From the NCBI GenBank assembly GCA_025331435.1, contig JAIWNI010000038.1:62001-126000 (forward strand): DNA of 64,000 nucleotides. The letters are read 5' to 3'. Source of the DNA: Choanephora cucurbitarum (taxonomy: Eukaryota > Mucoromycota > Mucoromycetes > Mucorales > Choanephoraceae). The notes under the pieces were generated by a model. The model did no database searches and was not told where the DNA came from. It worked only from the letters and a program-made list of their open reading frames with translations. The translations under genes and the position numbers were made by a program. Below, in pieces: positions 13,150 to 24,236 of this stretch. Every line of letters begins with the position of its first letter. Position 1 is the stretch's first letter.

Positions 13150-13844
13150 CATCATTGCACTACCACTTAATAAGGCATGCCAGTTTAACTATGAGAAAGC
13201 TTAAAAAAAATTAGTCAAAGCTAGAAATGCCGATACTACTCTAGAGCAAAAAGAAAAGAAAAGGTGTTGTAATGGAAGACAGATAAAGAGATGGATTGGG
13301 AGAAGAGTTGCATATAAGACGTAATTTCAAGAGATCAAAGAGGGAGCGAGAGCCTGCCAAAGTTGAGCTTACAAAACAATCGAGACATAACAGTGACTAT
13401 TGTTGGAGCCATGGGTGAGAAAGGCCATCATTGACTTGACATTGCGTAAGCCTCAATCAGTACAAAGAAAAGTTGTCTCTAACAAAGAAAAGAAAAAAGG
13501 AATGATGGTGTCTCTGATGGAGTCGCTGCCACTGTCAAGGTGATTTACTCGTAATGAGCATCTCCTGAAGTTTATTGAATATGTGAGGGACACTCTGGAT
13601 AAAAGTAAAATGAAAGGTAGGTAGGTTGTCATGGACATTGTTGCCATACATAAAGCGCCAGAAGTCCAGGAAACGATTTCAAAGCATAGCCACAAGCCTC
13701 TCTTTCTCCCACCTTACTTTCCGATCGAAACAGAAAGCAGACGATAATCTCAGTCAAAGAATAATTGAATCAAATTGCATGAATTGGATAAAGCATTGTA
13801 TTTCTTTCTTTGATGAATGTATCACCTACAAGCCTAATATGTAA
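13150..13844 (+). pseudogene. decayed Tc1/mariner (IS630-type) transposase
   Basis: Relic of a DDE transposase. Reading across all three frames recovers ordered family blocks: KLVKARNADTTLEQKEK near 13211, LHIRRNFKRSKRERE then EPAKVE near 13310-13360, SRHNSDYCW/TVTIVGAMGEK near 13385-13420, LRKPQSVQRKVVSNKEKKK near 13443-13495, the catalytic-D region VVMDIVAIHKAPEVQE near 13627, the LFLPPYFPIE block (normally followed by the final D/E) near 13700, and a tail DNLSQRIIES then NWIKHCISFFDEC up to 13842. Several frameshifts and stops separate these blocks, and the segment that should follow LPPY-P (N-P-I-E) is altered and deleted. Terminal inverted repeats were not found. Not functional. Assignment rests on recognising the block order from related fungal elements. 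Confidence 0.7.
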
Positions 13845-15253
13845 AGTATGATCTCTGCTCTTGTACGCAAACTATTCGTTCCTATGCGCAAATAATTCTC
13901 TTTGTTATACGCACAATTATATGTGTGATGATTGGATGAATAGGGTCAAATTGGATTCTTTTATCATTTAGAAAGGCAGATTCTTTTTCTATACTCTACA
14001 TGAATACTTCTTTATTGTCTTTTGAATTTCAGTGTCTTATTCGACCATTCAGGATAATGTCTTGAGTTTTGTCGGTTCGAATGGTATGCCTGGATTTCAT
14101 GCGCGCCTCCTGGCTAACTTTCGAGAACCACTTCTGTTAAAAATATAGCATATCCACCTTAGTTTCAGTTTTCAGATAGATCCTCTGTGTTGCACTTGAT
14201 ATGATATAGGAAACTAGCTACAATTTTTTTTTTCTTTTTTTCTTGTATACTATTCTCTTTATTTTCTTGAAACCCTATATAATGCATGCTGCAGTTAAAT
14301 CAGTCATCGGAAGAGTTAACAGCAAACGAGAAAAATGAATTGGGAAGATAAACAATAGGTTGATAAACTACACACGAAGAAATAAATATTAGAGCTTGTT
14401 TGATATCATATCACTGTTGATCATTGATGCGTTTGTTTACCAATGAGTTATTCATTGTTCTTTATGAGCTATCAAAGTACAGAATCAGTAAGAGAAACGA
14501 TAGCAGGTACAACAGTCCACACTAGAGGAGCAGTTTGACACCGAGAACAGATATCCTGACGTTCTGTAGAGATACAAATCAATATGAGCAGTTAGGTAAT
14601 TTGTCACTTTTACCAATACTATCTTGGACAACAGTAGCACAGGCAGTATCAGTGCAATACAAGACAAGTGATGATAGATTCAGGTTAAGCAATAATAGCT
14701 GAGGGTAGACAAGATAGTGAGGTAAAGAAGTCAAGCAAACAAGTAGCAAAGAAGAACAACCATAAGAAGCAGTTCTCTACATGAGGACTTACTATATATG
14801 GAAGGGATGGCAAGTGATTTAGCATAATGAAGTAGAGGGACATAATGAGTGACTAGAAGTGCTTGACCACAGACAACATCAGTAGATGGACAACAAATGA
14901 GATCACATTAGAGAGAGAGAGAGAGAGACATCATGACCATAAAGAACACTTGCTTAGTACAGTTATCTACACTATACGCCAAAATAAAAGATGCATAAAC
15001 AAGACAACTCGGTCACACAAAAGAACCATGCCAGAAAGAACGATCAAAGAATACTTCTTCTCAAGTGATTTAGATAATGAACACTCTTATCATCCCCCTT
15101 ATTTACTGTTTTAGGATATTTTCTTATCTTTCCTTTTTATAGACTATCCCCATCTCAACTTTTTTTAAGAGTTTCCTGAGAATCAATTCAATTTTCGCGT
15201 TTTTTTTTCTTTCTCTTTGTCTTTTGATTTGCTTTATTCTAAAAGTCTAGCAT
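13845..15253. other. intergenic, no gene seen
   Basis: About 1.4 kb with only short ORFs (up to about 83 codons) lacking domain signal. A GA dinucleotide microsatellite lies near 14909-14928. Possible further transposon debris could not be demonstrated. Confidence 0.45.
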
Positions 15254-15322
15254 GCGGTGAGGATAAAGAGATCTTTGTCCTCACTGCCTGTCTCGAAACT
15301 AGACAGAGAGCTTTTTTTTTTT
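15254..15322 (+). ncRNA. putative small structured RNA: two hairpins followed by a T-run
   Basis: Bases 15254-15269 and 15272-15287 are complementary over 16 positions if G-U pairs are allowed; the two non-Watson-Crick positions are both G-U compatible in the + strand RNA. With only two central bases left, the true stem is probably 14-15 bp with a 4-6 nt loop. It is followed directly by a 6-bp stem (15288-15293 with 15301-15306, 7-nt loop) and then 11 T residues at 15312-15322, the form of an RNA polymerase III stop. No box A/B pair or known RNA family was recognised. It sits 88 bp before the broken gene at 15410, so it could instead be part of that gene's leader. Moderate to low confidence. 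Confidence 0.35.
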
Positions 15323-15409
15323 ACCTTACTGGACTTACCTGAGCAGAAAAAAGTTGGCGTTTTTATAAATTGAATCCATAATAAAACATTTAGAAACTCT
15401 TGGAACAAG

Positions 15410-16751
15410 ATGAAAGCTACCTGGGTTAAACGTTACAAAGGCACTATTAAAAGAGAAAAGCTCGATTTCGGTATCACCGAGACAGAGCTTTCCAGAGTTG
15501 ATGAAGCAACCTGGAAACGCTGGTACACAGCAAGCGTAAGTATTATTTTGTATGACATAATAGCTCCCTTTGCTTACCCTATTCTTTACAGAAGGTAGAT
15601 GCTGAATACCTTGGAGCAAGACTATCTCGTTGGTGCGAGTTGAAGGTACTGATAACTTCCCTTTTCTTCCTGCTTTCTTTCCACTATATTATTGGTAGCT
15701 AAAGAGTTTGTTTATTTTAGTTTAAGAACGAAGAATACGAAGGCCACGATCAAGTGATACAAGAAGTATCTGCCTTGGAGAACAAAGAGCGCAAGTCGTT
15801 GAAGGAATGTTTGCAAGTTATGAGCGGCAAATATTTGATGGCCTTCAACACACTGGCTTGCAGAAATGCATCTTGAAGTAATTGATATATACATATACTG
15901 CTGAAGATATACTAACAAGATAAATTAGTTTGAGCATCTCTGGCATCATCAGCCTCAACAATCAGCAGTATGCTGATGAATACGGGAGATATCTAACAAT
16001 CTCTCAGTATCAAGCCTTGTTGGCATTGGAGACATCAAGACTGCTACCAGGTCAAGAAGCCCAAGAAATGGAAACATTGTTTGAACAATGCAAGAAGGTG
16101 ACAGTGTGAGTCAAAAGAAAAGAAGACGGCCTGTTGACCTAGATGGGTCAGACATCGTATACCTGCTGAAGGAGATGCTAAATGCTGTATTCTCTGATAC
16201 ATTGATGAGATGGAAGAGTGGCGAGAAGACGTCGGATGCCACAAAGCGATCCAAGAAAGCCAACAGTACCGCAGCAGACTCACAAAAAACAGTCATCAAA
16301 AACTTGATGGGTAGGCGGAGCGACTTGATTGCATACAATCAGAAGAAAGTGCCCGTCTGCCTGCGTGAGGTTAAGGTTGGCTGTTCAAGCACAGAATCCA
16401 CACGACAAGAATCAAAGAGTATACGCTGTACAAAGTCACTTCAGCTGTACAATGCAGTGATCAATGGCTCTAATAGTATTTGGTCGTTAGACATGAACGG
16501 TAAGTGCAAGGAAAGAAGGAAAGGAAGTATGCAGTCATTTAATATCATAAACACCGGTAGGCCAAGAAGGCTATTTGTATTATCTGACAAAGAGGGATGT
16601 TGTCTTGCCTGGCAAAAGATTGTCTGTCCCTCTTGTAAAACAAGATATAGCTAGCTTGGAAGTAACAATCAAAGCATTATATGAATTAAAGGTAAGGCGA
16701 TTTGAACTTGATAGCAGCCGCAAAAAAGTGAAAGAGAAAAAGCTAATGTAA
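15410..16751 (+). pseudogene. broken copy of an unknown multi-exon gene, possible PD-(D/E)XK-like motif
   Basis: I cannot name this gene. Well-formed exons are 15410-15535, 15592-15645, 15721-about 15876, about 15929-16087, about 16088-16499 and 16561-16751, so it was once a normal spliced gene. Two defects show. Exon 3 runs into TGA with no usable GT donor before the next clearly coding stretch (SISGIISLNNQQYADEYGRY). A one-base frame change near 16087 separates that exon from the DLDGSDIVYLLKEML segment. Around 16318-16370 the stretch RRSDLIAYNQKKVPVCLREV followed by K has D, E and K spaced as in a PD-(D/E)XK nuclease core (D, then E-V-K). That functional reading is speculative. The last exon reads GQEGYLYYLTKRDVVLPGK and ends at TAA. 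Probably one copy of a dispersed family. Confidence 0.5.
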
Positions 16752-17064
16752 AACAATAGAACTGTATAAAGCAATACAATGAGAAACTGACAAGCAGCTA
16801 TAGATTAGAATCAAACATAGACCAAGTCTATCATACCTCTCGCCAATAAACACCTTTCTTCTTTCTCTTTCATAATTTTCAGAGTGCTTTTCTTTTTTTT
16901 TAGATGATTGTGAAGTAATACACTAGATAATTTGAACAAAAAACTTCATATACACAATAGGAGATTTCAGTTTAACTCTATGTTTAGAATATTGAAAAAG
17001 CTAGAAAGCAAAAAGGGAGTTTTTTTTATGTATTGTTCATTCTGGCTACAGCCTCAGGCAAATC
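16752..17064. other. intergenic, no gene seen
   Basis: About 310 bp of AT-rich sequence between the broken gene and the MITE. No ORF or structure worth reporting. Confidence 0.5.
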
Positions 17065-17066
17065 TA

Positions 17067-17239
17067 CAGTAGTCGCTCGATTTAAGAGTGTTTGATTTAA
17101 GAGTATGCTCAATATAAGAGTGCAATCCTTCAACTTGAAAATCGCTTCAAGCACTAAAATACCATTCGATTTAAGAGTATGCTCAATATAAGAGTGTATT
17201 TCTCAAGAATATGCACACTCTTAAATAAAGCGACTACTG
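17067..17239. mobile_element. 173-bp MITE of the Tc1/mariner (pogo-like) type
   Basis: The element begins CAGTAGTCGCTCGATTTAAG and ends with the inverted match AATAAAGCGACTACTG. It is bounded on both sides by the dinucleotide TA (17065-17066 and 17240-17241), the target duplication of Tc1/mariner-type transposons. Inside, a unit of about 30 bp (CGATTTAAGAGTATGCTCAA and continuation) occurs at about 17092-17133 in partial form and again near 17165-17196. No coding capacity. It would have been moved by a transposase supplied elsewhere; the decayed Tc1/mariner relic 3.2 kb upstream is the right superfamily but need not be the source. Good TIRs and TSD make this call firm without a search. Confidence 0.8.
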
Positions 17240-17241
17240 TA

Positions 17242-18114
17242 CCTTTATTTATGGTTCTCAGTCAATAAAAAGGAGCGACTTTGTCTTTCATCACTCAGTG
17301 CCTATCTTTTTGACAAGTCGTCTTATCTACTAGTAAGCTACTATCTAGAGCAAACCCGTTTTTATAGCTCCATAGGATTTGGAGTATCATTGTCATGTCT
17401 ATAATTATTGCATGTCGTTGTATAAATGCTGAGTCTAGACACAATATGCATACTTCTGCTATAGCAACAATAGCATTTAGCTCTCAAATTATGCATTCAA
17501 TCCTATAGCTATAACACAGCTGATTGTATAAAGCATTTCTTTTGTCTCAACTCTTTAGTAGTTTATGACCTGAATCTAGACAGAGAGAATACTTGTCGAC
17601 CATTTTGTTGCCCAATACGATAACAACAACAACAGTAGATGACAATATGAATAACCTCTAAGGTACAAGATAGCGGAAGTTCTACTTTTGAAAAAAGAAG
17701 AGATTCCCTAAATACTGGGTACTTTGTAATGAATTGCACAATGCTACAAGTTGATAACATAAATTCCTGAATAATCCGATAGTGTTTTGCTTACCTTCTT
17801 TGTTCTTGCAATACTACTTATAGCTAGAAACAAGTCTGAATAGGCTTATAACAAGGTGGACTCTTCTTCTTCTTCTCTTTAGAAACCTCTGATGAGTTGT
17901 TAAATAGATCTCTATGCATTATACACATTATCTGTATACTCTCTAACTTTTGGTTCCCAATAAGGTAAATGGAGATTGGTATCACCTTGTGTTTCAACAT
18001 TCTAAGCGGTCTTCGAATCAATTTTGAGCCATTTTTTAAACAAGAAAAGTATTCGAAAAACCAATATTTATTATCATTAGAAAGAGTGCAATATGTAATG
18101 TTTATTGTTTCTGT
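17242..18114. other. intergenic, no gene seen
   Basis: About 0.9 kb between the MITE and the hemerythrin gene stop. Short ORFs only. It contains the 3' flank of the minus-strand hemerythrin gene. Confidence 0.5.
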
Positions 18115-18744
18115 TTAATCAGTGCCTTCCCAGAAATCCTTTACTTTATCAAATGGCTTCATCACCAAATTAGCCATGGCAGCTGGGTAACCTTGCATAG
18201 GAGCACCTGGGTGGGGTCGAGTGACAGCAGTAGGTTTATGAGCCTTAAAGGATGCACCAACCGTCTTGAGTTCTTCTTCAGTCAACTTTTCTCTCAAGAG
18301 AGGCAAAACTTCATTCTCTTCAATAGCTACATGTTGAAAGACAGCATTCATTGCGTTCTGCAGCTTGAAATCAAATTGGCGTGGGTTCTCTTTCATGTCA
18401 GCATAACGAACACCATACAACAAATCGCGAAGTTCTTGATGTTCAGCCAGACTACGAGCATAATGTTCCTCACCTAATGTGCCTCCAATCTTCTCACGCA
18501 ATAAGGGATAGACTAAGAGTTGTTCGCATTCATCGTGTTGTACTAATGTCTTTATCATTTGATTACGCAGTTTCTTCTTTTCATCCCAATCAGAAGAGGA
18601 CTTGTATTTTTCATAGAGTGCTTTAGCATCATTGTGGTCCTTGACAATCAAGTCAATCACATTTTCTGCCTGAGTGAAGACGGGAGCACCAGTCAAACCA
18701 ACGGCTTCACCAAACTTGCTAGCAGCTCTACTGATATTGGCCAT
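18115..18744 (-). CDS. hemerythrin-like (HHE cation-binding) domain protein
   Basis: Intronless gene of 209 residues in an otherwise intron-rich neighbourhood. A four-helix hemerythrin domain with the expected metal ligands can be read: His37 in VKDHNDAK, His70 with Glu nearby in LVQHDECE, His94/His102 in EEHYARSLAEH, and His138 with Glu142/143 in FQHVAIEENE. Such proteins bind a di-iron centre and are linked to oxygen, nitric-oxide or iron sensing; in fungi their roles are poorly known. The first 25 residues (MANISRAASKFGEAVGLTGA) could be an amphipathic targeting helix. The C-terminus is proline/glycine-containing (RPHPGAPMQGYP). The lack of introns and isolation among transposon debris make horizontal or retrogene origin possible, but base composition looks like its surroundings. 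Confidence 0.85.
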   Translation of the reverse strand: MANISRAASKFGEAVGLTGAPVFTQAENVIDLIVKDHNDAKALYEKYKSSSDWDEKKKLRNQMIKTLVQHDECEQLLVYPLLREKIGGTLGEEHYARSLAEHQELRDLLYGVRYADMKENPRQFDFKLQNAMNAVFQHVAIEENEVLPLLREKLTEEELKTVGASFKAHKPTAVTRPHPGAPMQGYPAAMANLVMKPFDKVKDFWEGTD

Positions 18745-21700
18745 TGTTATAATAAGAGAGTAGGGGATAGATAATGTAAGAAAAGTGTAGAAAGAGAGAG
18801 TTGTATAAATCAGTTATTTTTTCATGCATCCTACTCCCTCTTTATATGATTTGGATATATTTGTAACAAAGTGATGTCAATGTGGAGCAATTCTTGCTTC
18901 ATTTTACACCACAAACAATTCATGTTTAATCCAAGAAACTATGCTGTCTCCTTATTGAATAGAGTCACCGTTATGACATATATTTTATGGCATATATGTG
19001 CACCTTGTATATGATTTTCTTTTATTTGAAAGAATTAAAAAGCGATATAGCAGAAATCAACAAGTGCATCTAAGTCAATATTTACAGCAGTTATGATGTT
19101 ATCCTTACGCGAATACACCCTCATTGACAAACAAGATAAGAAAGCGCCTATTCTGACTCATACAAATAGTCATTATTTAAGCTTTTTTTTTTAAATCTCC
19201 TTCTTGTTTGTAGCAATTGACCCAGAAAATGAAATTAGTTTCCAAAGAAGGCAAGTAGGAAAAGGACGCATGAGTAGATTTTCATCATTTGAGTTTCTTG
19301 TGTAAAAATGACTTGGTTTCATTTAATGTTCTGGATCTAGACAGCTTTCTCTCTACAAGGAAGCTTTGGAAGTAAAGAAAGTGAAGGGGCATTTTTGTTC
19401 TCTGATCGCGTCTATTGAAGAGAGAAAGAGAAAACCAAAGTTGTTTGTTTGTATGACTGAGATCTACAATCATATGCATTTATTTAAAGAATACGAAATA
19501 ATGATGAACAACCGAGTAGATATATTAGACAAAATGATGCATGTATATTCTCGACTATTTGCTTTGGAGTATCGACACATATTCTGGGGTTTCTTTAGGA
19601 AAACAAAAAAGACGTAACGAAAACGGCATTCGTATGGTATCCAATCACAACATGTATTTATTTTACAAGCTAAAGAACTTGATAGAATAGCCAATCAAAA
19701 TAGATGAGTAATACTATTTCTTTCTTTTGAATATCCATAATAAGAAAGTGAGAAAATATTAGAGGCTGATGACTGCTTGAATGTGTGACAGGCTAATGGT
19801 AGTTTACGAAGACATCTATACCACTAATCAAGGTATAAACCACTTAGCTTCTATAAGGATTTAAAAATGACTTACCCATATCAACTTAGCTTTCTTCAGT
19901 TAGGTAACGGAAACATAAACAGGTGATTGGATACCTAGAATACGAAATTAGACAAAGAAAAAAAGAAGGGTTTAACAAGACACATAGGTATAAGCTATTC
20001 CGTCGACGTTATTGATGTATCGTAATCAGAGTTTATCATTAGAATTTCAACATCATACTCATGTCAGTCTCAGTGTTTACTTGTTACTTCCTGTTCTCCA
20101 AAACTGATAAAACCTTCTCTTTGATTGTGTTTAACTTTCTAGTTGTAAACTGATTTATCAGTTATGTTTAAATGGTATTTGTGTGGATAAAGAATAATTG
20201 CAATGTTGCCTATCATTGACATGAAAAATGCAATGTAAAATGATAAAATTCACCATGAAGTGAAGCCCAGAGTGCATTGTCAATTCATCTTTTTTTCTTT
20301 TCGTTCTTTATCAAGCCCAACGAATATTTGAGTCTTGTAGATGCATTTAATTACAAAACAGCATGAGCTCCTTTGCCTTATACATTCATTCAGTTTCACA
20401 AACCATTCTCATTTTCTTTTGAAAATCAATTAATTGGTTTCTTGTACCCAAAAAAAAACCAGTATTCAACACCTTTGTATTAAACCCTAAACCAAAGTGA
20501 CCCTTATTGTCGGATTTGTATTCATCGCAGTGACGTTTGTGTAGATAGCTCATGTTACAGTGCATTGACTGAGCTCATCTCAGATTGCCGATTAAGGGTA
20601 ATTCAGGGTTCAATTGACTTTTCCGTGTTTTACAGTCCATTTATTTTATTTAGGAAAATAAGTTATACTCTATCCATGTAAATAGAGCGCGTAAGGAAGA
20701 AAAGAATATTGAAGACTATCTTTGTGGCATTCAAACACTATGCATATATTCGTTGCAATGTACATCACTATTATTTTGTCAGCCATTTTCTGAATCTTGG
20801 TTGATTTCCTCTTTCTCTCTGTTTAGTATAATTATCCTTTAAGTTCTTAGTGTCAAACCCATATAGTAAATGATGAAAATAGAGTGCCCAAATGAGCATG
20901 ACAGATGCATTCAGAAAAAAAAAGAAAGGATAAGACAATTCAATATAGCAAAGGCCTTAAAGGCGTGCTAAGCAAACAAGGCATTTTATCTAAATCTAGA
21001 AACTCACCATAAGGACTATAACAAGTGTTGACTTGTGCTAAAAATGATTGTAATTTTCTTTATCTATGAAATGAGATGGCTAAAATAAGAAAGTTGATTT
21101 CGTTTCAAAACCTTTATTCCTCGGTTACTTTTTTTTGTGTTTCATGAAACAAAAGCATAAAAATAGTGATGTTAATTGAACAGGACAGCCGAGGCTCGAC
21201 TCTTCCCAAAAAATAAAATACATAGTAGATATTGACATGAATGAAACCCTATGTTATTTCTATTTGGATTCCTTCAAGACTATTGATCTCACCATGTTAT
21301 GACCTGAAAACATACCTTGTTTAGTGCGACTCTGAATCCAAGATCTTGCCGGTTACACACAGAGTTCTACGCTTTGGCTATCACATAGTGATCGAATACA
21401 CTTTTTCACTACCTTTTCTCGATGCATAGCCTATCATATATTCTATATACCGCAAACTACTTGAAATCGGAGTGCAGCGGAGAAGAACAAAAAAAACATT
21501 TTTTTTTTACTCTTGAAAATGATTCAAATCCATAGAATCCATGATGATTGTAATGACGTTCGGTTTGGTCATTCCAGTTGAACTTTTCTCTCCTTTGTTT
21601 TGTTACTTGTCTTTTTCTTACAAGATCTATTTTAATGCAATGTATATTTGATTATCAACTGTAAGCCAGTCAGAGTAAGACAAGGGCTCATCCATCATCT

Positions 21701-22802
21701 AATTTATTTCTTTTATGCTCTTGAAGACATGAACAATGATGAATCAGGCTGATGCTATATTTATATTTATTTTTCTGTAGTCTCATTTTTTGCCTGCACT
21801 ACATTGACCTAAAAAAAATAGATGGCAACTCGAAAGAAAAACAGGGGGAAATTTCAACTATTTGTTTGTACTTTTTTTCTTCTTCTCTCTATCGATTGGT
21901 TATGTCACCCTTTGTTTTTATACGTCTTCTGCTTTGTTAAATATCTATTTGTATAATGAGGAAAGAGACAAATACCAAACAGGATTAATAAGCTCATAAT
22001 AGTTGTGCCGCTTAATTTAGTTAGACTCATGTGTGTGCATATACTCTTTTTTTTTACCTTTTTGATTAAAATTTCAAATTGCGCAAATAGGTTTTATAAG
22101 TTTTTACAAATAAAGAAAAATCCTTTAATTTGGGGGGTCCAAAAAGTATGTTTTGGTGAATAAAAACAAGTGTAACCTAAAACAACCGAAATCTTCAATG
22201 ATGAAAAATGGCTATTTTGATTAAAAAGGTAGGCATCTCTTTCTATCCGAGTATGTAACCATTTTGTTTGTCATTTAATGAAGAAATTTTGCATGATTGT
22301 GTGTTTAATGTTCATTGTCTATCCCACTTTTTTCGCTTTTCTCTTTTTTTTTTCTTTTTTACTCGTCAGTAAACAAAACTCAAACTGAAGATTACACAAC
22401 ATAGTACCATCAAAGCGCACTTGGTCTACTTTTTTAATTGACTAGGTTATTCATCAAAAAGGAATCGGAGCGAAAAGCCGAAAGAGACAGAAAGAAAAGC
22501 AGAAAGTTCATTGTCTGGCCTGATTGATAAGTTAGTAAAGGGGAATTATTTGTTGAATTTGGGGTGCATAGTCACACGCTTGAGTCAAAAAAAGAGAAAG
22601 AAAATTATATGCGAATCGAAAATTATGGCCTAGTTACTGATCCTCAGAAAACGTAGATCGATATATCAAGACTCTATAAAAAAAAAACTCAGTCTAATAC
22701 ATTAAAGCTTTCTTTCCTTTTAGCTTCTAATTCACTTCTTTCTTAATTACTTTTTTTCTTCTTTCTTCTCCTAATCTATTTATCTTTCACATTGAATTTA
22801 AT
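18745..22802. other. 4-kb gene desert
   Basis: The longest empty stretch in the window. Many short ORFs, none with domain signal or convincing splicing. A possible box A/box B pair is near 20546-20617 (see findings), and a T-rich promoter-like stretch with pyrimidine tract lies at 22690-22800 before the LON/RING gene. No terminal repeats or transposase blocks were recognised, though old transposon debris is plausible. Confidence 0.5.
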
Positions 22803-24236
22803 ATGACAGACTTCCAATGCTTTAAATGTAAACAGATGCTTGTCAAACCAACGACACTATCTTGTGGTTATACAGTCTGTATGTCCTGCCTACCGTCACA
22901 ATCTGCTAATCAGAAATCAGTCTTTGTGTGTCCTGTCAACGAATGCAGAAAAGAATCACATCTGTTTGGCCCTAGCCTATATTTAGACGATATGGTAGAC
23001 AACCTAATGAAAAAGAATACAGATCAATTATCAACAGTACTACAATGCCCGATAGGAAATCATTCACTGAGTTCTCCTGTCACAAATCATTGTGGTCATA
23101 CCTTCTGTAGGCTCTGCTTACTGATGTGCAAGATCTCTAATGACCAATGCAACCAATGCCAAAAGCGATTACCTAGCTACCAATATATTCAAACACAACC
23201 CTGCAACTACTTAATAGAAGATCTATTGCTAAAGCAAGAAGAACAGTCATCATTGACAACCACCAACAACCTCGTCATTTCATTTAGTAATTTAACAAAA
23301 ACATCATACCATGATATGCCTATCTATCTATCTGAATTCCCTGTCCTACCTTCTCAAAAACTTCGTATTCCCATCTATACAGAAAACCATCGCCAGATGT
23401 TCTTGAAATCATTATTACGATGTAATGAATACCAGTCTCTCTGTCTGGCCATTATCACCCGAAGCAAGCAGCACTATAACAACCGTTTTGGTACCATTGT
23501 CAAGATAGCTGGCATTGAACAGAGAAACAGGGACATGATCGTTGATCTGGTGGGATACGATCGATTCCAGATCACAAGTGTTTCTCAGCAAACTGATACT
23601 GTCATCATGGCAGATATTGAAATGAAGTTTGAAGCTCAACAAGACCTATCATTTATTCCCTTAGACAAACATCACTGGACTGAATACCAGATTATAAAAC
23701 CAAAAGAAGTAATCCAACAAGAACCCGAAAAGCAACATTACAAAAGAAGAAAGATCAAGGTCAACAAGGAAGTACTACCTCCATCTCCAAATAGCAGTTC
23801 AACAGATGATGCCATTACCACGCCAAGTACGACAACACCACCTGTCTCTCCGCCCAGAGAGCCTATCGATGACGAAACGCACATGTCTACCTCTATCAAA
23901 CTATCGAATCGAGTACACGAGTTTATCAGTACACTGGCTCGTTCCAAGCCTTCCAATTCCTTCTGTAGTGCTCTTGAAGGACTTTTGGGTCCCGTTTGGC
24001 TTGAATCTGTCCAAGGTCTTCATGGTCCTTTACCAGCAGCAGATCATGCTGTAGCCATGTGTTGGTGGGCAGCTACTGTTATGCCTGTAAGCAACACAGA
24101 CCGATACCATGTATTGGCATCAGATTCTTTAGAAGATCGTCTCAGTATCGTCTTGAACTGGATCAGTGACCTTGAATCTCAATGGGGTAACTGTAGACGC
24201 ACTGCAGTACAGACAGCTGCTAAAGTGTGGCAATAA
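22803..24236 (+). CDS. LON-domain and RING-finger protein (LONRF-like)
   Basis: Single-exon gene of 477 residues. The N-terminus holds a RING-like cysteine set (CFKCKQMLVKPTTLSCGYTV with CMSCL). A second RING follows at about residues 81-123 (LQCPIGNHSLSSPV, HCGHTFCRLC, QCNQC). From about 170 to the end is a LON substrate-binding (Lon N-terminal) domain, starting at LPIYLSEFPVLPSQKLRIPI-like sequence, interrupted at residues about 310-375 by a basic and serine/threonine-rich insert (HYKRRKIKV, TTPSTTTPPVSPP). There is no Lon ATPase or protease, so this is the LONRF type: an E3 ubiquitin ligase that likely recognises damaged proteins. Human members also have TPR repeats; these are missing, as in other fungal versions I know. 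Convergent with UTP17. Confidence 0.85.
   Translation: MTDFQCFKCKQMLVKPTTLSCGYTVCMSCLPSQSANQKSVFVCPVNECRKESHLFGPSLYLDDMVDNLMKKNTDQLSTVLQCPIGNHSLSSPVTNHCGHTFCRLCLLMCKISNDQCNQCQKRLPSYQYIQTQPCNYLIEDLLLKQEEQSSLTTTNNLVISFSNLTKTSYHDMPIYLSEFPVLPSQKLRIPIYTENHRQMFLKSLLRCNEYQSLCLAIITRSKQHYNNRFGTIVKIAGIEQRNRDMIVDLVGYDRFQITSVSQQTDTVIMADIEMKFEAQQDLSFIPLDKHHWTEYQIIKPKEVIQQEPEKQHYKRRKIKVNKEVLPPSPNSSSTDDAITTPSTTTPPVSPPREPIDDETHMSTSIKLSNRVHEFISTLARSKPSNSFCSALEGLLGPVWLESVQGLHGPLPAADHAVAMCWWAATVMPVSNTDRYHVLASDSLEDRLSIVLNWISDLESQWGNCRRTAVQTAAKVWQ

Noticed and set aside
15334..15350. ACTTACCTG near 15336 resembling the U1 snRNA 5' end
   Set aside because: The following sequence has no U1 stem-loops or Sm site. 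It is also simply the complement of a splice donor consensus.
21320..21400. Minus-strand tRNA-like stretch with TAGCCAAAG and GATTCAGAGTC
   Set aside because: Acceptor and anticodon stems do not pair well and box B deviates from consensus. Chance or a very old tRNA relic.
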